Assembly: GCA_000697335.1 (NCBI GenBank)
Contig: JNEM01016457.1
Span: forward strand, 1-12,471
DNA from: Conidiobolus incongruus B7586
Taxonomy: Eukaryota > Entomophthoromycota > Entomophthoromycetes > Entomophthorales > Conidiobolaceae
DNA: 12,471 nt
Direction: 5' to 3'
Both the position numbers and the translations under genes were made by a program. How positions within the stretch are numbered: the first letter of the stretch is position 1; each line of letters starts with the position of its first letter. Under the pieces are notes generated by a model. It saw only the letters and a program-made list of their open reading frames with translations. It searched no databases and was not told the DNA's origin. Positions 8,808-12,471 of this stretch are shown piece by piece.

Positions 8808-9083
8808 ATGTTCAAGCCATTGTTTTTTCGTATGCTAGCTGCTCTCGCTCTATCTTTTAATTTGCCGATGATTCAAGTGACCGCAGAAATCCTCAAATCA
8901 CCTTACCCAATTCACTCAATATAATACAGGAATTAGAGCTATACTAGAGGAGATGAGCTCGATCTCGGTCCTCTTAGTTATATGACAAACCAATAAATCC
9001 CTCTCCCTAATACTTACCTGGAATTCACCGGATCTCTCATTTATCCAAACTAATCTGAACACGGCTTTCCCGGGACGTGTTAA
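8808..9083 (+). pseudogene. Small secreted-protein frame with four internal stops
   Basis: I do not recognise the family. From the ATG at 8808 the frame opens with a convincing signal peptide (MFKPLFFRMLAALALSF, then NLPMIQVTA), and one register continues to a TAA at 9081-9083, 91 codons in all. Later stretches read GDELDLGPLSYMTNQ, IPLPNTYLEFTGSLIYPN and SEHGFPGTC, which look like real protein. Four internal stops interrupt it: TAA at 8922, TAG at 8934, TAA at 8994 and TAA at 9051. None is TGA, and no frameshift is needed. The GC-richer island begins and ends with this frame, which supports it over the antisense ORF. The stops match what C-to-T change at CAA/CAG would give. A reassigned code is unlikely, because the intact genes nearby end in TAA. 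If real, it was a small extracellular protein now dead. Confidence 0.4.
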
Positions 9084-9107
9084 TATTTTTAATATATTTA
9101 TTTTCAT
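8916..9107 (-). CDS. Antisense 63-codon ORF with splice-like signals (alternative model)
   Basis: This competes with the plus-strand frame in the same island. From an ATG at 9107 the minus strand is open to a TGA at 8916 and starts MKINILKILTRPGKAVFRLV. Within it lies a perfect 5' splice consensus, CAG followed by GTAAGT with the GT at 9017-9016, then TAACTAAG near 8973-8980, then CTCATCTCCTCTAG ending at 8944. That would be a 74-base phase-0 intron, longer than the transporter's introns but well formed. A second donor-like GTAAGG occurs further on. I cannot assign a family or finish a gene model. I favour the plus-strand frame because the island boundaries match it better. Confidence 0.22.
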   Translation of the reverse strand: MKINILKILTRPGKAVFRLVWINERSGEFQVSIRERDLLVCHITKRTEIELISSSIALIPVLY

Positions 9108-9109
9108 AT

Positions 9110-9612
9110 TATAACTTTATTATAAATTTTACTAATTATAAATGAGTTTTTTAAAAGAAATGATCTCCATTGAAATTGTATAATATCAAAATTTCCTAAT
9201 ATTTTTATACACTTTGGATCCTCAAATTTCATATTGCACCAACCAATCAGTACTCAGGGTATATAGTTTTAATATTTGCAACCTTGTAATGATTTTTTTA
9301 TAAAATTGTGATAGATACAAATCTATATGTTTTTTATTGTATTGAAAATAATTAGTATATAAAAATTATTATATAGGATTAAAAATAATGAATTTTAAAT
9401 TAAATTATAAATTGAGATTTAAATCAATATATATGGGATAATTTTGATATATTTTGGTGAATGAATGGTATATGAAATTTGGGAATCTAAAACTATTTCT
9501 ATTTTATAAAACCTATGTAAACATTTAAGATTTTGTTAATATATTAAATTCATATATATTATTTAAATATTTATTTTTACTAAAATATTAAATATAAAAT
9601 GTATACTATTCC
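9110..9612. other. Intergenic AT-rich region, nothing recognised
   Basis: No convincing frame is seen on either strand. A short GC-richer patch near 9205-9290 contains CCAATCA at 9243 but no gene I can support. The 3' UTR of the minus-strand CBM19-like gene should lie in the right-hand part. Confidence 0.45.
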
Positions 9613-9615
9613 AAA

Positions 9616-9897
9616 TTATTGAGGCCAACCACACGTAATTAATGTGGGAGACCGCTGTATACACTGAGTTTGCGGGGCACACTCTCTGAAAACCAAGTTT
9701 GAATATTCATCACAGGTGAAAAATCCTGTGGAATTGGGATCACAGTGCTGCACGCCAGGTGTACATTGTTTCGGAGGCTCCGGAGCAGGTGGTGAATATG
9801 GTTTGGAGTAGACTTCCCCTGTGTCGGGATTGTTGAATTGATAGTAAATAGCACCAAACACTGAACTGATCATTAATGATATAGCTGTCAATTTCAT
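9616..9897 (-). CDS. Small secreted protein with CBM19-like chitin-binding module
   Basis: Probably a secreted chitin-binding protein acting outside the cell or in the wall. The 93-residue product has a signal peptide (MKLTAISLMISSVFGA, cleavage near 16), a short spacer, a Pro-rich linker at 33-43 (PYSPPAPEPPK), then a single cysteine-rich module to the end. The module has six cysteines (45, 52, 62, 73, 79, 89), enough for three disulfides, in the order CTPGVQHC, GFFTC, RECAPQTQC, LITCGWP, which resembles family 19 carbohydrate-binding modules at the C terminus of fungal chitinases. There is no catalytic domain. I chose the ATG at 9897 because it starts directly with the signal peptide; an in-frame ATG at 9945 would add 16 polar residues ahead of it. 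A TATA-like box lies about 50 bases upstream. It is GC-richer than its flanks and appears intact. It could protect wall chitin or bind host chitin; the sequence cannot tell. Confidence 0.82.
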   Translation of the reverse strand: MKLTAISLMISSVFGAIYYQFNNPDTGEVYSKPYSPPAPEPPKQCTPGVQHCDPNSTGFFTCDEYSNLVFRECAPQTQCIQRSPTLITCGWPQ

Positions 9898-9946
9898 TTT
9901 ACAAACTTTATTATTGTGGTTAAAAACTGTAGATAGCAAAGACATA

Positions 9947-9954
9947 TATTTATA
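9947..9954 (-). promoter_or_regulatory. TATA-like box of the CBM19-like gene
   Basis: TATAAATA on the minus strand lies about 50 bases upstream of the ATG at 9897. It falls just upstream of the alternative ATG at 9945, which favours transcription starting after that ATG and so supports the shorter protein. In DNA this AT-rich such a match is weak by itself. Confidence 0.35.
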
Positions 9955-10002
9955 TTGAGTGATAATCCAAGGAAATTTTGTAACAAATCTCTGAATTTAT
10001 AA

Positions 10003-10449
10003 ATAATTCTCCAGCTCTTCAATTTGATTGTAAACAAACTTGGAAATCTATATTATTGGATTTTGCAACATCATATGATATTATATCCATATGAATTTAG
10101 CACTACTTTAATTTCGCCTAAATTTTCAATTGACTACTCAAAACTTCAAATTAACAAATATTGGAAAAAGCTTGCATTCAGCTATATTTTTAGTGTATAT
10201 TTCATGTTACTTTATGATAGATACTTAATTTTGTATGTTACTTATTAAAGAAGCTTAGTTTTTATTGGAAGATCCCATGGTGAATTGATTGCTAGGCGAT
10301 CAATTTGAACTGGTTTGGCAAAGTTATTGTTGAAAAATTTTAGTATTTTTGGTGATATCCAAATCGGAAAGATGCCCCTGTTTTATTCATTATATTGTTT
10401 CTATATTGCAAAAATGAATATTGGTAAAATTATCCCAATTAATTTCTGA
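10003..10449 (+). pseudogene. Unrecognised frame with two internal stops
   Basis: One plus-strand register runs from just after a TAA at 10000-10002 to a TGA at 10447-10449, 148 codons, broken by TAA at 10246 and TGA at 10306. The translation looks like real protein: YPYEFSTTLISPKFSIDYSK, then NKYWKKLAFSYIFSVYFMLL, and after the first stop RSLVFIGRSHGELIARRSI and TGLAKLLLKNFSIFGDIQIG. A hydrophobic stretch around 10165-10245 could be a membrane segment. There is no clear ATG at the start, so it may be part of a larger lost gene or an internal exon. I do not recognise the family. Removal of the stops by introns looks unlikely because no good GT..AG pair surrounds them. Confidence 0.35.
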
Positions 10450-11427
10450 CTATAGGTTATGAATATATTTTAGATTTATAATGAAAAATAATAATTTAAA
10501 TGACCTGATTTTTCGAAATAATATAATGTTATACATTTTACTACAGTAACTATCAACCACAAGAATCTCCAATTTTTCAAGAAACATATTATTCTGAGGA
10601 AATATTGAAGGAGTTAATATTAATAAATAGGAAAATATTTTGAATGAAAATTGCAATCTGAATAATATAAATAAGCTGAAATACAGTTAATGAAGTTTAA
10701 TATATTGAATTCCCCATTTATTTTATTCGATATTAATTTTCTTAACATTTGTCAAGATAAAAAAATACTATTATTGAGACTATATAATAAGCGTTACTTG
10801 ATTATATAACTATAAAATCAAAATATTAAGCTACAAATAATTTGGTCAATAAAAAATACCTAAGTTATCAAAGCGCCTATATATTGAATTTAAAATAAAA
10901 TGCAATAACCATTATATTCTTTATAATAATAAATTTAAATAATAATGTTCCAAAGAATTGAAGGTGTGTTAAATATAAATTTCAATTACAAGAATTTGAA
11001 ACAAACCAAAATTATAATTATAATATCAATTGAATATTAAACTTAATTCAACATTTTATAAATTATAGCTGTATTTTGGTAATAAGATTATTGAATATTT
11101 ATTTTATATATAATAAACAAAAATGTAATTTCAATACCTATAATGATTAAATGATATATTATAATTTTGAGATATAACAATAAATATTTTATAACAAAAT
11201 ATAAACTTGAATATTGAATAATATATATTACAAGATTAAATTAATATTAGCTTAATAATTATTAATTATATTGAATTTAACTATATGAATAATCAGATAT
11301 AATGATTAAATAAATATTGAAGATATTTAAATTATTAAATATATCTATATTTTACAATTGATGTTATTTCTCAAATAATAAAAATATTAGTATAGAAATT
11401 AAGAAATGGCAAATTTTTTAATTTTTG
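10450..11427. other. AT-rich region, nothing recognised
   Basis: No frame, RNA or clear repeat can be supported. AT content rises toward the right, as it does around the transposons at the left end of the window. Confidence 0.45.
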
Positions 11428-11459
11428 ATCTTTCAAATATATTATATATTTTGAAAGAT
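11428..11459. repeat. Short inverted repeat (hairpin)
   Basis: The 10-base arms ATCTTTCAAA (11428-11437) and TTTGAAAGAT (11450-11459) are perfect reverse complements around a 12-base AT spacer. It could form a small hairpin or cruciform beside the AT microsatellite. No function is assigned. Confidence 0.6.

Positions 11460-11482
<23 letters not shown>
11460..11482. repeat. (AT)n microsatellite
   Basis: An uninterrupted AT dinucleotide run of about 11 units, followed by an imperfect extension to about 11491. It directly abuts the inverted repeat. Confidence 0.9.
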
Positions 11483-11490
<8 letters not shown>

Positions 11491-11679
11491 GGAAAATAAA
11501 TATTTTCAAACTATATTCATATATTCAATTTTAATTATTATTTTTTATTAAAATATTTTGATTTTAAAATTTATATTTAAATTTAATTATACTTAAACTA
11601 GATTATGATTACCATAAAGCTTTTATTTTTGTATCTTTAAAACTTAACCATAAACCCTTTAAAATCATTTAAAACTTGT

Positions 11680-12471
11680 AAATAGCTTATGAAGATGGTG
11701 TTTTATCTAAAACTACCATATATTGCTAGATTTGTGATTTTAAAGGTAGAAAGGACATTATTCAAAATTTACCAAAATTTAAAAAATTAATTTCTATTTT
11801 TATTCTTTTATTTATTAATAAAATAAAAAAATATATTAAGAAATACCTTTTTATTTTTGTTAAAGAACTATCAAAATAATTTAATATTAATTATATAAGT
11901 ATGTTTTAATTATTAAAGTTTAAACTTAAATTAATTAATAAAAATATAAAATAGATATCTTATAATTTAATAAAAACCCAAAAGAAAATTAGAATAGCTA
12001 TAGCTAAATTAAATTTATTAAGATATAACCAAAAGCAAAGGTTTTTACAATAAATATTTATAATTAATGAATTTTAAATTCTTTTATATAATCTTTTATT
12101 TAAAAACAAAACAAGGTGCTAGTTTAAGTTAAATTAATCCATTTTATAAATTTTAATAAATAAATATTTTAAATATAAGTGAATATTAATTATTATAATA
12201 AATTATAATGGTATATGGTTTTTTTATTAAATATCTCAAAAAAAATCAATTAATAATAAATTATATATTATTTTTTTAAATAAAACAATTTATAAATAGT
12301 GTTTTTAATATATATTAAGAATATTTATTATTTTACATAATAATTATAAAAAATATAAAACTAAAGCTATAAAAAATTTTTTATTAAAAAATAATAAAGG
12401 AAGTTACCATATTTAGTATATTCACCTGATTATAACCCATATGATTATAATTGTTTTAAACAATTAAAAAA
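11680..12471 (+). mobile_element. Mariner-like transposon, decayed and cut by window end (element C)
   Basis: The plus strand holds a degenerate transposase of the Tc1/mariner superfamily (DDE_3 type), from a different family than copies A and B. An N-terminal region reads YEDGVLSKTTIYC then ICDFKGRKDII, as in helix-turn-helix regions. The middle reads TQKKIRIAIAKLNLLRYNQK and then FINEF, where the family has D for the N (12066-12068). Next come NGIWFF and LHNNYKKYKTKAIKNFL, matching the usual DNA.IHKSKAI pattern with the D lost. The end reads LPYLVYSPDYNPYDYNCFKQ, the YSPD..P.D motif, ending in D as in mariner/maT families rather than E. Many TAA/TAG stops are present, and a frameshift lies between the last two blocks (near 12400). 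The left boundary and terminal repeats were not identified. Confidence 0.8.

Noticed and set aside
10-9083. Reassigned stop codons (TAA/TAG read as Gln) to explain the interrupted frames
   Set aside because: The transporter and the CBM19-like gene are intact and end in TAA at sensible places, using CAA for Gln. In the transposase three TAGs fall at expected Trp sites, not Gln, so mutation explains them better.
9639-9857. 72-codon minus-strand ORF
   Set aside because: It is a shifted-frame shadow of the CBM19-like gene, lacking its signal peptide and cysteine pattern.
10450-10656. 68-codon minus-strand ORF
   Set aside because: It is low-complexity (Ile, Leu, Phe, Asn and Lys) as expected from AT-rich DNA, without a GC-richer block or motif to support it.
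1-12471. CRISPR array, bacterial operon or riboswitch
   Set aside because: There are no regularly spaced direct repeats and no bacterial-style gene packing; spliced genes and pol III tRNA genes show that this is eukaryotic nuclear DNA.

Overview
The window looks like a very AT-rich nuclear segment from a fungus. The evidence is a spliced nucleotide-sugar transporter gene of the fungal Yea4 type with five introns of about 50 bases, two eukaryotic tRNA genes with pol III T-tract terminators, a small secreted protein with a CBM19-like chitin-binding module, and decayed Tc1/mariner transposons. A very AT-rich, early-diverging fungus, possibly an insect-gut one, would fit, but that is a guess from composition and gene content.

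Layout. 1-1015 (minus): a Tc1-family DD34E transposase fossil in one unbroken register, carrying at least 12 TAA/TAG stops and no TGA. 1160-1915 (plus): a second, far more AT-converted copy of the same family, head to head with the first. 2398-2695: a GC-richer island with a broken, unrecognised frame. 3965-5334 (plus): the intact six-exon UDP-GlcNAc-type transporter. 5935-6347 (minus): a coding-like island with a 63-codon ORF and a separate 48-codon open stretch. 7125-7195 (minus) and 8584-8657 (plus): tRNA-Gly(GCC) and tRNA-Asn(GTT). 8808-9083: a small signal-peptide frame with four internal stops, overlapped by antisense splice-like signals. 9616-9897 (minus): the CBM19-like secreted protein. 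10003-10449 (plus): an unrecognised frame with two internal stops. About 11680-12471 (plus): a third, different mariner-like transposase fossil that runs off the window.

The two recognisable host genes both touch chitin. The transporter would carry UDP-N-acetylglucosamine into the ER/Golgi lumen, and the secreted protein would bind chitin outside the cell. They are 4.3 kb apart on opposite strands, so this is a thematic link only. The most notable signal is mutational: the transposons and at least one host-like frame carry stops of the kind made by C-to-T change at CpA (CAA/CAG to TAA/TAG, and TGG to TAG rather than TGA) without frame loss. That is what repeat-induced point mutation, or a similar cytosine-deamination process, would leave.
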